From Bifidobacterium sp. (GTDB lineage: Bacteria; Actinomycetota; Actinomycetes; Actinomycetales; Bifidobacteriaceae), in contig JAGGHK010000002.1 of NCBI GenBank assembly GCA_024104275.1, positions 171,069-235,068 on the forward strand: 64,000 nt of DNA, read 5' to 3'. Under the pieces are notes generated by a model. That model had not been told where the DNA came from, searched no databases, and saw nothing but the letters and a program-made list of their open reading frames with translations. Both the position numbers and the translations under genes were made by a program. This document shows, piece after piece, positions 18,029-26,960 of the stretch; the first letter of the stretch is position 1; every line of letters begins with the position of its first letter.

Positions 18029-18048
18029 CTTGCCAAAGACTGGCTAAA
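18029..18048. promoter_or_regulatory. Possible operator between uxaC and the LacI gene
   Basis: An imperfect inverted repeat TTGCCA-N5-TGGCTAA lies just upstream of the regulator start in the shared divergent promoter region. LacI-family proteins commonly bind such dyads and autoregulate. The spacing is unusual and the match weak, so this is only a candidate. Confidence 0.3.
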
Positions 18049-18069
18049 CTTACATCACAAAGGAGCGTG

Positions 18070-19149
18070 ATGGGAATGACAACAGAGAATGCACACCAAT
18101 CCAGCCCTGTCTCCGAAGAAGCAGACAATCCCGGAAAAATCACCATCAGGGATGTCGCCAAGGCCGCGGGCGTGGCTCCATCAACGGTTTCACGGGCTTT
18201 TGCACGACCAGGACGCGTCAACGAGGCCACAGCCCAACGAATCTACAACATCGCCGACAAAATAGGGTATCGCGCCACCGTCATCAGGGCGCATACCAAA
18301 GACGACCATCTCAACGGCATGCTCGGCATTGTGGTCGCCGACCTTAGCAACCCCGTTTTCGCGGAGTATACGCGCGCGGCCCAGCACGAATGCCTTTCCA
18401 ACGGTTTCGGCCTTTTGGTGCTCGACTCCGAAGAAAACGCGGTCATCGAACGGACCTCCATCCACACCGCCATCCAACATATCGACGGCCTCATCCTTTC
18501 TTCTTCGCGCCTTTCCGACGCCGGCATACGCAAGCTCGCCCAGACCAAACCACTGGTCACGATGAACCGCTCGATCCGCGGCATACAGTCGATTATCGGC
18601 GATGTACAGACCGGGCTGAGTGAAGCCGTCGAGCATCTCACTTCCTTGGGCCACCGGAATTTCACCTACCTGAGCGGGCCGGAATCCTCGTGGCAGGACG
18701 GCGTACGCTGGCGCACGCTTTCGTCGATCTGCCAACGCCAGCACCTGAAACTGCGCCGCATCCCCTCCAACGCGCCGACGTTCAGTGGAGGGTTTCGCAC
18801 CGGCGAGGGGTTTCCGAACAACCCGACCAGCGCCGTCATCACCTACAACGACATCATGGCCATCGGGTTCATTGCGGCACTGCATTCCCGGAATATCAAC
18901 GTTCCGGGCGAGGTTTCCGTCGTCGGCATCGACGATGTGCAATTCAGTTCGCTGGTCTCCCCCGCGCTTTCCACCGTACGACTGCCGCGAAAAGAGCTGG
19001 GCGCGAAGGCAGTGGACGAGGTGCTGGATCTCATCCACCACACCAAACCGATCAACGACAGAAAACCGATCATGCTGCAATCCTCGTACGTTGTGCGCGC
19101 CAGCACCGGCAAGGCCAACCCTTCGTCGATATCCGCAATTCGCATCTGA
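18070..19149 (+). CDS. LacI-family transcriptional regulator, probable uronate operon repressor
   Basis: About 359 residues. The N-terminal helix-turn-helix and hinge are textbook LacI: ITIRDVAKAAGVAPSTVSRAF, then GRVNEATAQRI and the hinge IGYRATVIRA. The rest is a periplasmic-binding-protein-like effector domain with VVADLSNPVFAEY, TYNDIMAIGF and SVVGIDDVQFSSLVSPALSTVR. Two ATGs compete: 18070 (four bases after AAAGGAG) and 18076 (ten bases after it). Divergent placement from uxaC-uxuB-manD suggests it controls that operon with a uronate or pathway intermediate as inducer; DUF2264 downstream on the same strand may be in the same regulon. The effector is not known. Confidence 0.92.
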   Translation: MGMTTENAHQSSPVSEEADNPGKITIRDVAKAAGVAPSTVSRAFARPGRVNEATAQRIYNIADKIGYRATVIRAHTKDDHLNGMLGIVVADLSNPVFAEYTRAAQHECLSNGFGLLVLDSEENAVIERTSIHTAIQHIDGLILSSSRLSDAGIRKLAQTKPLVTMNRSIRGIQSIIGDVQTGLSEAVEHLTSLGHRNFTYLSGPESSWQDGVRWRTLSSICQRQHLKLRRIPSNAPTFSGGFRTGEGFPNNPTSAVITYNDIMAIGFIAALHSRNINVPGEVSVVGIDDVQFSSLVSPALSTVRLPRKELGAKAVDEVLDLIHHTKPINDRKPIMLQSSYVVRASTGKANPSSISAIRI

Positions 19150-19384
19150 TAACGAAACGCGGCGATGGTTTGGGAAACGAGAATGATGACGAATATTGAC
19201 CGACATTGATAAATGTTGCCAGATTTTGTCGTGAAATTTCAAAATAAATCCGGGTTTCAATCGTCGGCGCGCCGCGATTATCGTCAACGGCATTTCTCGG
19301 TCCTCACGAAAGACCAATCGTGCAATAGACCATATTCCCTATAAAGTATGTCAATAGGATTTCGGAAAGAAGCGAAGAAGCGCC

Positions 19385-21700
19385 ATGGAAACGAAGCCAT
19401 TCAACGAAAACGTCGCCACCAACCCCCTGCGTACGAAGGCGGATTGCGTTGAGGCGCTGGTCGATATCCTCGCGCCGGCCATGCGTCTGGTGGAAAGCGG
19501 CGGATGATACGGCCGATTCCGCATGAGCGACAGCGGGGCCGTCTACAGCCAGGACCGCACCTCAATCGAGGGGTTCTGCCGCTTGCTTTGGGGACTCGGA
19601 CCGCTTTTTGCCAACCGAAGCAACATTTCTCGTTTCCCGCGCTGGTGGCAGCTCTCGTGCGCTGGCATCGTACATGGCACCACGCCCGACGACTCGGATT
19701 TCTGGGGCAATCCGCTGGACGATTACGACCAGCTTTTCGTGGAAATGGGCGCAATCACGGCATTCCTTTTCGAAACGCGGCAGGATTTCTGGGACCATTT
19801 GAGCGACGTGCAGCAAGACAATATCTTGACTTGGCTCGACCAGATCAACGCCCACGAACTGCCGAAAACGAACTGGCTTTGGTTCCGTCAGATGGTCAAC
19901 ACCTGGTTCGTACACACCGGGCACCTCGAATACGACGCCTTGGTACAGGCCGATTTCGACGTCACCGCCTCGCATTATCTCGGCCACGGATGGTCGTATG
20001 ACGGCTACGAAAACCAGATCGACAACTACATTCCGTTCGCCTATCAGTTCTTTACACTGATGAACGTGGGGCTTGCGGAGCGGGACGATCGCGCTCGTTA
20101 CGACAGTGCTTGCGATTCCGAAAAAACATGCAATACAAAATCAGCCGGAATAGATAATGCCGACGTTCCCGAAACCATACAGCGTTCCGACAATAACGCT
20201 TGCAATCCGGTAAATTCCGGCAACGCCAACAGGCTCTGCTCCGCCGAAGCGAAACGCTATACATTGCTCAAGCAACGCGCGACCGCCTTCGTGCCGAGCT
20301 ACGCCAACTGGTTTGCCTCCGACGGAGCCTGTCTGCCGTTCGGACGAAGCCTTGACTACCGGTTCGCACAGGCGGCCTTCTGGGGCGCGGCGGCCTTTGC
20401 CGGCATTGAACTGCCGGCTGGCTGGATGCTTGGGGACGTGAAGCATCTGTTGCTGGGCAACTTGCGCTGGTGGTTCCGGCAGAACATTTTCCAGTCCGAC
20501 GGACTGATTCCCATTGGTTACGCCTACCCGAACATGAACATGGCCGAGGGCTACAACGGTCCGGCTTCGGCTTATTGGGCGCTCAAGACCTTTATTTTTC
20601 TGTGTATTCCCGATACCGACACTTTTTGGACCACCCGCGAAAGCGACGATTTCAAATTCGAGCCGCTGAAGCCGCAACCCGAACCGCGCATGTTGGTGGC
20701 TCACAGCCGCACGGGGCTGGAAGTGCAGGCCTTCACCGCCGGCCAGCACGCGCCGGAACACAATCACACCGACGCGAAATATGAGAAATACGTCTATTCG
20801 ACCACTTTCGGTTTCTCGACGCCGAAAGCCGCAACCGTACTCAAACAAATGGCTTGCGACAACACCTTGGCGGTTTCCGAATCCGAATACCACTGGCGCA
20901 CGGCCTTCGGCTACGCCGATTACGCGATTCACGGCGATTACGTTTACTCTCGCTGGGAGCCGTGGAGCAACGTGACGATCCGCAATTTCATCGTGCCGCT
21001 GATGCCGTGGCATATCCGCGTCCACGTCATCGACTCGGCGCGCGCTTTGCACCTGGCGGAAGGCGGGTTCGCCATGCCTGATTTCGGTCAGGAACTGGCC
21101 GGGCCCAACATCAACGCGATTGGCGGGGTTGCCGGGGCATCGGCTCAGCACGCCGCCGACGGTTCGTTTGCGTCGGGCTGGGACGCCAGCAAAGACGATA
21201 CGAGAAATCCGCTTTCCGCAACCAGAGCTTTAAACATCACCGACGAAGCGGACACGTTACCAAACGTCAATGCTCAAGCCGAAAATCCTGATCGTAGGCA
21301 GGAAGCAGGCAGCACTACGGGCGGAATTGCAGCAGCAATGGTCAATGGAACGAGCTCGTCTCCGACAGCGACATTCGCAATGCACCAACAATCCCTGTTC
21401 TATCGCACCGAAGTCGGGCTCACTGGCCTAATCGGCGCGGAAGGCTTCTCGCTGGAACTGTCCACTCCCGAACCGAATACGAACCTGCTGTACCCCAAGA
21501 CTCGGATACCGCTGCAGATGCGCGTTATCGAGCCTGGTCGCTATATTTTCGTTTCCGCCTACCTCGGCGACCGTGAGTTGGAAAGCGTCGGCGATGACGG
21601 CTCGATAGCGATGCCGAATGCGGCGCTTGTCGGCAACGAATTGTGCATTGAGTATCGAAACGAGAGCAAACTGGTAAAGCTGGCAGAACTACACGACTGA
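19385..21700 (+). pseudogene. DUF2264 family protein with an in-frame TGA near its 5' end
   Basis: From ATG 19385 forty codons read as a DUF2264 N terminus (NPLRTKADCVEALVDILAP...VESGG), then TGA at 19505-19507, then the same frame continues for 725 residues from an internal ATG at 19523 (SDSGAVYSQDRTSIEGFCR...WGLGPLFAN) to 21700. A single base change such as GGA to TGA would explain it. Translation could restart at 19523, losing about 46 residues. DUF2264 proteins are cytoplasmic and found in polysaccharide-utilisation loci; no activity is established here. Two hydrophilic insertions, about 20084-20249 (Asn/Ser/Cys-rich) and 21121-21385 (Ala/Asn/Thr-rich), interrupt the conserved body. Context: downstream of the LacI gene and the uronate operon. 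Confidence 0.75.
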
Positions 21701-21779
21701 TGAAGCAGAAAGAGGTAAATCAGTCCAACTATCTCCACACGGAATACCAACGCGGGACGGGCGACCGACCGACATTCCA

Positions 21780-21836
21780 CTTTGTGCCTCTAATCCTACG
21801 GGAACAACTCGTCCCACGTGTACTAGAGGCACAAAG
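21780..21836. repeat. Large perfect-arm palindrome
   Basis: The 312-base gap between the convergent DUF2264 and fba genes holds two stem-loops. This first one has perfect 13-bp arms, CTTTGTGCCTCTA / TAGAGGCACAAAG, and a 31-base loop containing a smaller GGGA/TCCC pairing. It has no T-run, so a simple terminator is unlikely; it may be a miniature insertion or a repeat family member. Confidence 0.6.
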
Positions 21837-21878
21837 CCACAATCCTGCCCTTTAACCAATCAGAACCGCAAGTTGCTG

Positions 21879-21920
21879 TTGCATTAGGGGCAGAAAATCG
21901 CGATTCTGCCTCCAACGCAA
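21879..21920. repeat. Second palindrome between DUF2264 and fba
   Basis: Arms GGGGCAGAA / TTCTGCCTC around AATCGCGA, extended by TTGC / GCAA at the outer ends with mismatches between. Together with the preceding palindrome it separates two convergent genes and could block read-through on either strand. Confidence 0.5.
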
Positions 21921-22012
21921 CCCAAATCGCATCTTATCTTGCCGTCAGCAGCCAAGCCCCATGCCCTTACGAAAAACATCTCAACCCATCCAGCAACAAG
22001 TCAACGCTACGG

Positions 22013-23080
22013 CTATTTCAATGCCTTGCCGGCCGAACCCAACTCGACGCAGGCCTCGACCACGCGCTTGGCCATCGCGTCCTCGGCCGTACGCCCCCAC
22101 GAACGCGGGTCATAGTAACGCTTCTCGCCCACCTCGCCGTCGACCTTGAGCACGGAATCGTAGTGCTCGAACATGTGGCCGGCGACCGCGCGGGTGAAGG
22201 CGTACTGGGTGTCAGTGTCGATGTTCATCTTGATGACGCCGTAATGGACCGCTGCCGTGATGTCGCCTTTCGACGAGCCCGAACCGCCGTGGAAAACGAG
22301 CATGAACGGCTTGTTGTCATGCAAATCGACATCCGTATAGCGGCTTCCCAGCTTGCCCGCCTTTGCCGCGGACGCGACCTCGCGCTGGATCTCGCCCAGC
22401 AATTCCGGGCGCAGCTTCACCACTCCCGGCTTGTAGGCACCATGCACGTTGCCGAACGTGAACGCAGCCATGTAGGCACCGCGCTCCCCCAAGCCGAGCC
22501 TGCGTGCGACTTCGATGCCATCGGCCGGTGTGGAATACAATTTTTCGTCGATATCCGCGCGATGCCCGTCCTCCTCGCCGCCGACCGCGCCGATCTCGAT
22601 TTCCAAAACCGTGTGCGCCTTGGCGGAAAGATCCAGCAGCTCTTCGGCAACGTCGAGGTTTTCCTTGAGCGGCACCGTCGAGCCGTCCCACATATGGGAC
22701 TGGAACATCGGCTCGCGCCCGTGCGCCACCTCGTCGGCCTCGCGCGCGAGCAGGGGCCGCACCCAGCCGTCAAGATATGGTTTGGCGCAATGATCGGTAT
22801 GCAGCGCGATGGAAATGTTCGGGTATTTCTCGGCCACTTCACGGGCAAACGCCGCGAAAGCCAGCGAGCCGGTGACGCGGTCGTCGACGCGCTGCCCGGA
22901 AAAATAGGACGCCCCGCCTACGGAAACCTGGATGATCCCGTCGGATTCGGCCTCGGCGAACCCCTGCAATGCGGCGTTGAGCGTCTGGGTGCTGGTCACG
23001 TTGATCGCGGGGTAAGCGTAGCCATTGTGCCGCGCGGATTCCAGCATTTCACGATATCGTTCAGGAGTTGCAATGGTCAT
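22013..23080 (-). CDS. fba: Class II fructose-bisphosphate aldolase
   Basis: 355 residues. Zinc-dependent aldolase interconverting fructose-1,6-bisphosphate with glyceraldehyde-3-phosphate and dihydroxyacetone phosphate. Key blocks: PAINVTSTQTLNA, SIALHTDHCAKPYL (zinc His), LEIEIGAVGGEEDG (catalytic/metal region), FGNVHGAYKPG, LVFHGGSGSS and MNIDTDTQYAFTR. ATG 23080 is preceded directly by GGAGG with almost no spacer, so initiation may be weak or begin at the upstream in-frame GTG at 23122. In bifidobacteria, which use the fructose-6-phosphate phosphoketolase shunt, this enzyme serves mainly gluconeogenic or side reactions. Gene stands alone; convergent with DUF2264. Confidence 0.95.
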   Translation of the reverse strand: MTIATPERYREMLESARHNGYAYPAINVTSTQTLNAALQGFAEAESDGIIQVSVGGASYFSGQRVDDRVTGSLAFAAFAREVAEKYPNISIALHTDHCAKPYLDGWVRPLLAREADEVAHGREPMFQSHMWDGSTVPLKENLDVAEELLDLSAKAHTVLEIEIGAVGGEEDGHRADIDEKLYSTPADGIEVARRLGLGERGAYMAAFTFGNVHGAYKPGVVKLRPELLGEIQREVASAAKAGKLGSRYTDVDLHDNKPFMLVFHGGSGSSKGDITAAVHYGVIKMNIDTDTQYAFTRAVAGHMFEHYDSVLKVDGEVGEKRYYDPRSWGRTAEDAMAKRVVEACVELGSAGKALK

Positions 23081-23217
23081 GCCTCCATTATTGCCGCGAG
23101 CCTCGCCATTGACGACCTTCACCGCACTTCGCCGATAACGGAATCAAGAATACTATGCTATAGTAATCAAGCGTTCAGCGTTGGGCTCGGAAACGAAATC
23201 CGACGATGTACGACTTT

Positions 23218-23285
23218 GGGGGATTAACTCAACGGTAGAGCCCGCCGCAAGGCGGAGATGCACGGTTCGATTCCTGCCTCCTCCA
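23218..23285 (+). tRNA. tRNA-like sequence with a GCAA tetraloop in place of the anticodon loop
   Basis: The sequence has a tRNA-like acceptor (GGGGGA pairing with TCCTCC), a good D arm (ACTCAACGGTAGAG) and a T loop (GGTTCGATTCC). The anticodon arm is CCGCC-GCAA-GGCGG, a 5-bp stem closed by a four-base GNRA loop rather than seven bases. The T stem needs a one-base bulge (GCA-C-GG / CC-TGC). The loop remnant GCAA would fit a tRNA-Cys (GCA) or tRNA-Ala (UGC) that lost two or three loop bases. It is most simply a degenerate tRNA gene; a structural RNA that keeps a tRNA shape is the alternative. Confidence 0.45.
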
Positions 23286-23334
23286 CTTTCAGTTTTCGTT
23301 CCGTTTTTATACAATATGCGTTTTCAAAGCCTCG

Positions 23335-23499
23335 CTAAAGGATAGACAACTTAAGCGACTCACTCTCGGCTTCCCAAGCCCTTCCTTCGAAAAGCCCAAT
23401 CTCTGCACTCTGGAAACCGTCCTCAGCCTCCTGCGCCCACTGGGCCACCATATCGTCGGAAATGACGGCATCGTTGTCGGCTACATATTTCTGCCTCAT
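23335..23499 (-). CDS. Small acidic protein, possible truncated antitoxin-like N-terminal domain
   Basis: 54 residues from ATG 23499, which has GAGG five bases upstream; an in-frame extension to 23544 is less likely. The sequence (KYVADNDAVISDDMVAQWAQEAEDGF...GRAWE) resembles the N-terminal part of small actinobacterial proteins that carry a ribbon-helix-helix domain further on. That DNA-binding half is absent here, so the gene may be a remnant. It lies between a tRNA-like sequence and tRNA-Gly, a common insertion neighbourhood. No toxin partner is visible. The resemblance is from memory of the pattern, not a search. Confidence 0.45.
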   Translation of the reverse strand: MRQKYVADNDAVISDDMVAQWAQEAEDGFQSAEIGLFEGRAWEAESESLKLSIL

Positions 23500-23629
23500 G
23501 ACCGCCTCGTCCCAATCACGTCGCCAAAACGCTTGTTGGCGCAATCCGCACAGTAATTTTGTGATTTTGTTGAATCACAGAAACGTTGGCAAATCAAGAG
23601 TTTAAAGGGATTTCGTTGGCATTTCAAAG

Positions 23630-23700
23630 AGCGGATGACGGGAGTCGAACCCGCCTCTGAAGCTTGGGAAGCTTCCATTCTACCGATGAACTACATCCGC
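23630..23700 (-). tRNA. tRNA-Gly (CCC anticodon)
   Basis: Minus-strand cloverleaf: acceptor GCGGATG/CATCCGC, D arm TAGTTCATCGGTAGAA, anticodon loop CTTCCCAAG giving CCC, T arm CGGGTTCGACTCCCG, discriminator T. CCA is not encoded. Seven-base acceptor and all stems pair cleanly. Confidence 0.93.
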
Positions 23701-23768
23701 AGTAACGCACGCATAGCCTCGCGCACATACGAATAATGAGTTTAGCACAGAGCCACGAAACAGCGTGC

Positions 23769-24737
23769 TCAGTATGCGACCTGTGCCTCGCCCTCGGAAC
23801 CCAAGCGATTGAAACGCTGGCCTCGGCTCGGGCCAGCTCCTACGCCTTGCATTTCCTGCGCCATCCGCATCAGACGGTTGATGCGATCCTGAGTCGGCGG
23901 GTGCGTGGAGAACAAGCGGCTGAAACCTTCCTCAGAGAACGGATTGGCAATCATCATCGCCGCAGCGGACTGAGTTCCGGCAGTTTGCGGCATCGGGTTG
24001 GCTTGGGCGCCGGCGGTGATCTTGCTTAAGGCCGAAGCAAGCGCGGCAGGGTCGCCGGTGAGCTTGCTGCCATCCTCGTCCGCGTCGTATTCGCGGGTGC
24101 GCGAAATCGCCAGCTGAATCAGCGAGGCACCGATCGGCGCAAGAATCGAGCTCAAGGCGACGCCAATCAGGCCGAAAATCCCGGAATCGCGGTCATCATT
24201 GTCTCGACCACCGCCGAAGAACATCAGCATATAGCCCAAATAGGTAATCACCGTCGCCATCGCACTGGCCACCGCCGACGTGAGGATGTCGTGATTGTAG
24301 ACGTGCATCAATTCGTGACCGAGCACGCCGCGCAACTCGCGCTCGTTCAAAATCTGGAGGATGCCCTGCGTGCAGCAAACGGCAGCGTGACGCTCGTTGC
24401 GGCCGGTAGCGAACGCGTTCGGGCTCATCGTCGGTGCGATGTAAATGCGCGGCATCGGCTTGCCGGCGCGCGCGGAAAGTTCGCGGACAATGCGGTAAAG
24501 TTCAGGCGCTTCGGCCTTGGAAACGCGACGCGCACCCATCGAAGCGATGGAGATGCGGTCCGAGAACCAATAAGAGATGAAGGTCGAGGCGAGACCGATG
24601 AAAATGTAATAGATAAGCGTGTCGCGGCTTGCTCCGGTGAGCCACCAAATGAGCATGATGATGGCCCACATCACCCCGAAAAGCAGTGTGGTCTTGAGGC
24701 CATTGAGATGGCTATGCACTTTGATCTTGCCGTCCAT
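23769..24737 (-). CDS. htpX: HtpX-type M48 zinc metalloprotease
   Basis: 322 residues. Two N-terminal membrane segments (about 17-35 and 40-57), then the zinc motif HELMH at 141-145 with two more hydrophobic segments after it (about 153-215), and the third ligand region REYDADEDGS. It should be a membrane protease that degrades misfolded membrane proteins with its active site in the cytoplasm. The ATG at 24737 has no clear ribosome-binding site; GATATATG directly precedes coding, so a leaderless message is possible. C-terminal residues (about 290-322) are extra and low in complexity. It is upstream of tRNA-Gly on the same strand. Confidence 0.92.
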   Translation of the reverse strand: MDGKIKVHSHLNGLKTTLLFGVMWAIIMLIWWLTGASRDTLIYYIFIGLASTFISYWFSDRISIASMGARRVSKAEAPELYRIVRELSARAGKPMPRIYIAPTMSPNAFATGRNERHAAVCCTQGILQILNERELRGVLGHELMHVYNHDILTSAVASAMATVITYLGYMLMFFGGGRDNDDRDSGIFGLIGVALSSILAPIGASLIQLAISRTREYDADEDGSKLTGDPAALASALSKITAGAQANPMPQTAGTQSAAAMMIANPFSEEGFSRLFSTHPPTQDRINRLMRMAQEMQGVGAGPSRGQRFNRLGSEGEAQVAY

Positions 24738-24815
24738 ATATCAAATCGTAACGACTCAGCCTGTGCTTTTGCTGAACACGGGCTGTGACTATGCATGCGG
24801 ATACTCGGTCCAGCA

Positions 24816-24891
24816 CGAAAAGCACCATTCTGGCGTGTTTTAAGTGCTTTTCGCCTCAGTAACGACTGGTTCCAGTGGGAAAAGCACCATT
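24816..24891. repeat. Hairpin and direct repeat containing AAAAGCACCATTC
   Basis: CGAAAAGCAC (24816-24825) pairs perfectly with GTGCTTTTCG (24844-24853). The segment GAAAAGCACCATTC is repeated directly at 24879-24892, and its AAAAGCACCATT core also occurs at 13470-13481. The set lies between htpX and fprA. It looks like an interspersed repeat; the hairpin may also terminate fprA, which reads toward it. Confidence 0.5.
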
Positions 24892-25007
24892 CACGCAAAC
24901 GACGCCAGGTTCCATAGGGGAGCCTGACGCCGTTGTTGACTCATCAGTCAGTATCCGCGAGCGAACGCAGCCTGTCGTCGATGATGCTGCTCATTTCTCC
25001 GGTCGAC

Positions 25008-26486
25008 TCAGCCCAACGCCAGCGCACGCATCTGGTCGGGGTCGATCACCTTTTTGTGCTCACGGCCTTCCTTCGCACCTTCGGCACGCTCGTAGGTGTC
25101 GACCTTCTTCCAGCCGGCGAAGTCGATGGGCTTGACGCCGCGTGAAGCCAGCAGACGGTCGATGGACTCGGGGTCACGGTCGGCAGCGATGCAGCCTTTG
25201 CCGGAACCGTCGGCGTCCTCGGCCTTGGACAGGTCATCAAGCATGTTGCCGACGATCAGTAACGCGTCGGATTTGGTGGAACCAATCAGGCCGACCGGCC
25301 CACGCTTGGCCCAGCCTGTGGCGTAAAGACGCGGACGAACAGTGCTCTTGCCGGTTTCAGCAGTAAGCGCCGGTTCAGCGAGGATTCGGCCTTCCTCATT
25401 GGCCAGCACATCGCGCTGCTCGTCGTAGGCCACTCCCGGCACGCTCGCCGGCTTGTAGCCGATGGCGTGGTAGACGGCCTCGACCGGATAATCGGTGAAC
25501 TCGCCGGTATGGCGCATCACGCCGTCCGCCCCGGTTTCGGTGTGCTCGACATGCAGGCCGACGACCTTGCCATCCTTGCCCAGCACTTCGGTCGGCGCGG
25601 AATTGAAGTGCATGTAATACTTCTTGGGAGCGGGGTTGCCTTCGAAATCGACGCCTCCGTCGTCTTCCATGTCCTCAGCCATGTCGCGGATGGCGTAAAG
25701 CTCCTCGACCATCTGGCGGGTCAGCTTGTCCTTGCCTGCCTGCTCGACGGTGGCATCGTCGAGGTCGAAATCGTCCTCATTGAGGATGATCTGCACGCCC
25801 GGAAGCTTCTCGAGCTCGCGCAGCTCCTGCACGCTGAACTTGGCCTGGGCCACGCCGCGGCGGATGAAGAGGTGCAGCTCGCGGGCCTTGTTGCCCTTGA
25901 TGCCTTCGTAGACATTGTCGGGAATATCGGTACGGGCCTTGAGATCGTCGGCGTTGCGCATCAGTTCGCGTGAAACGTCCATCGCCACATTGCCACCGCC
26001 GATGACGGCCACTTTTTGCGCGTCAAGCGGCCACGTGCGAGCGCCGGTCGGATAGCCGTCGTACCATTCCACGAACCGCGCGGCGCCGTATACACCGTCC
26101 AGATCAGCTCCCGCAATGGTCAGCGGACGGTCGGCCACAGCACCGGTGGCGAACAGCACCGCGTCGTAGCGCGGCATCAGATCGTCAAGGGTCAGGTCGC
26201 GGCCGAATTCGACATCGCAGTAGAGATGGATATCGGGATTGTCGAGCGTCTTCTCGAGCGCGTCGGCAATGAACTTGATGGCCGGATGGTCGGGCGCGAC
26301 GCCGTAACGCACGAGACCGAACGGCACCGGCAGCTTTTCGAAGAGATCGATACGCGCCTTGGTCGGCAAACCAAGCGATTCGCCCTGCTTCTTCAGCTCA
26401 CGCAGGAAAATGTCGGATGAATAGACTCCCGCAGGGCCGGCACCGACGACGGCAATGCGTAATGTATTACTATTGTTTTCACTCAT
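25008..26486 (-). CDS. fprA: Ferredoxin/adrenodoxin-type NADP+ reductase (FprA-like)
   Basis: 492 residues. An N-terminal FAD-binding Rossmann motif (VVGAGPAGVYSSD, 14-26) is followed by LPVPFGLVRYGVAPDHP, a hallmark of the adrenodoxin reductase group, an NADP-binding motif VIGGGNVAMDVSREL near residue 150, and the C-terminal WAKRGPVGLIGSTKSDA. It should transfer electrons between NADPH and a ferredoxin or flavodoxin in the cytoplasm. AGGA lies two bases before the ATG, so the ribosome-binding site is unusually close. Length matches mycobacterial FprA with a short C-terminal extension. The electron partner is not in the window. Confidence 0.93.
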   Translation of the reverse strand: MSENNSNTLRIAVVGAGPAGVYSSDIFLRELKKQGESLGLPTKARIDLFEKLPVPFGLVRYGVAPDHPAIKFIADALEKTLDNPDIHLYCDVEFGRDLTLDDLMPRYDAVLFATGAVADRPLTIAGADLDGVYGAARFVEWYDGYPTGARTWPLDAQKVAVIGGGNVAMDVSRELMRNADDLKARTDIPDNVYEGIKGNKARELHLFIRRGVAQAKFSVQELRELEKLPGVQIILNEDDFDLDDATVEQAGKDKLTRQMVEELYAIRDMAEDMEDDGGVDFEGNPAPKKYYMHFNSAPTEVLGKDGKVVGLHVEHTETGADGVMRHTGEFTDYPVEAVYHAIGYKPASVPGVAYDEQRDVLANEEGRILAEPALTAETGKSTVRPRLYATGWAKRGPVGLIGSTKSDALLIVGNMLDDLSKAEDADGSGKGCIAADRDPESIDRLLASRGVKPIDFAGWKKVDTYERAEGAKEGREHKKVIDPDQMRALALG

Positions 26487-26960
26487 AGTCCTAGATTAAC
26501 GCAACCCGGCACACCATGAAAGCCCAAATCGTAAGAGATTGTTTACATTCCGATACCAAACGTTGAGCTGAGGCCCGAAGTAAACCATATATTTGTGCCC
26601 CCTGATGCCTATACTTAATATCTGTTCGCGTGGTTGGTGGCAGCAGCTGCGCCAAGATGATTAGGCAAACGCAAAAGTTCGGAAACATTGGTTTACGGCG
26701 ACGCTGGTCGAAATAATTCCAGCCGTAACTGCAACACGAATCGGCATAGTCCAGTTCCACAATCGATTTCCAACTCTATGCACCGGCTTGATTCGTCGCG
26801 CGGACTCCTCACCTTTCCGCATGCGTCGCCTCAGGCCGCAGAACAGACAAGGTGATTCACGGTGGGTGTTAAGACACAGTTTTCGCGGATTTTCAAAGCA
26901 ACTAAACATTTCAGCGGTTCCCGTAACGATACAGGAAACGGTCTCGGCAATTATCACAAA
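26487..26960. other. 474-base gap upstream of the ABC binding-protein gene
   Basis: No gene is seen. TGGTTTAC occurs at about 26689 and, inverted as GTAAACCA, at about 26580, with a further TTGTTTAC at 26540; these might be half-sites. I looked for a THI-box riboswitch because the next gene resembles thiamine-precursor binding proteins and did not see one. Confidence 0.35.

Noticed and set aside
19261-19280. CGGCGCGCCG palindrome as a third member of the operator family
   Set aside because: Flanks differ from TTGGCGCGCCAA, and it occurs once without a partner 62 bp away.
18190-19317. 375-codon minus-strand frame opposite the LacI gene
   Set aside because: Shadow of a textbook LacI regulator.
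23218-23285. tRNA-like sequence as a UGA suppressor explaining the two in-frame TGA codons
   Set aside because: The GCAA tetraloop leaves no UCA-type anticodon able to read UGA, so a link is not supported by the sequence.
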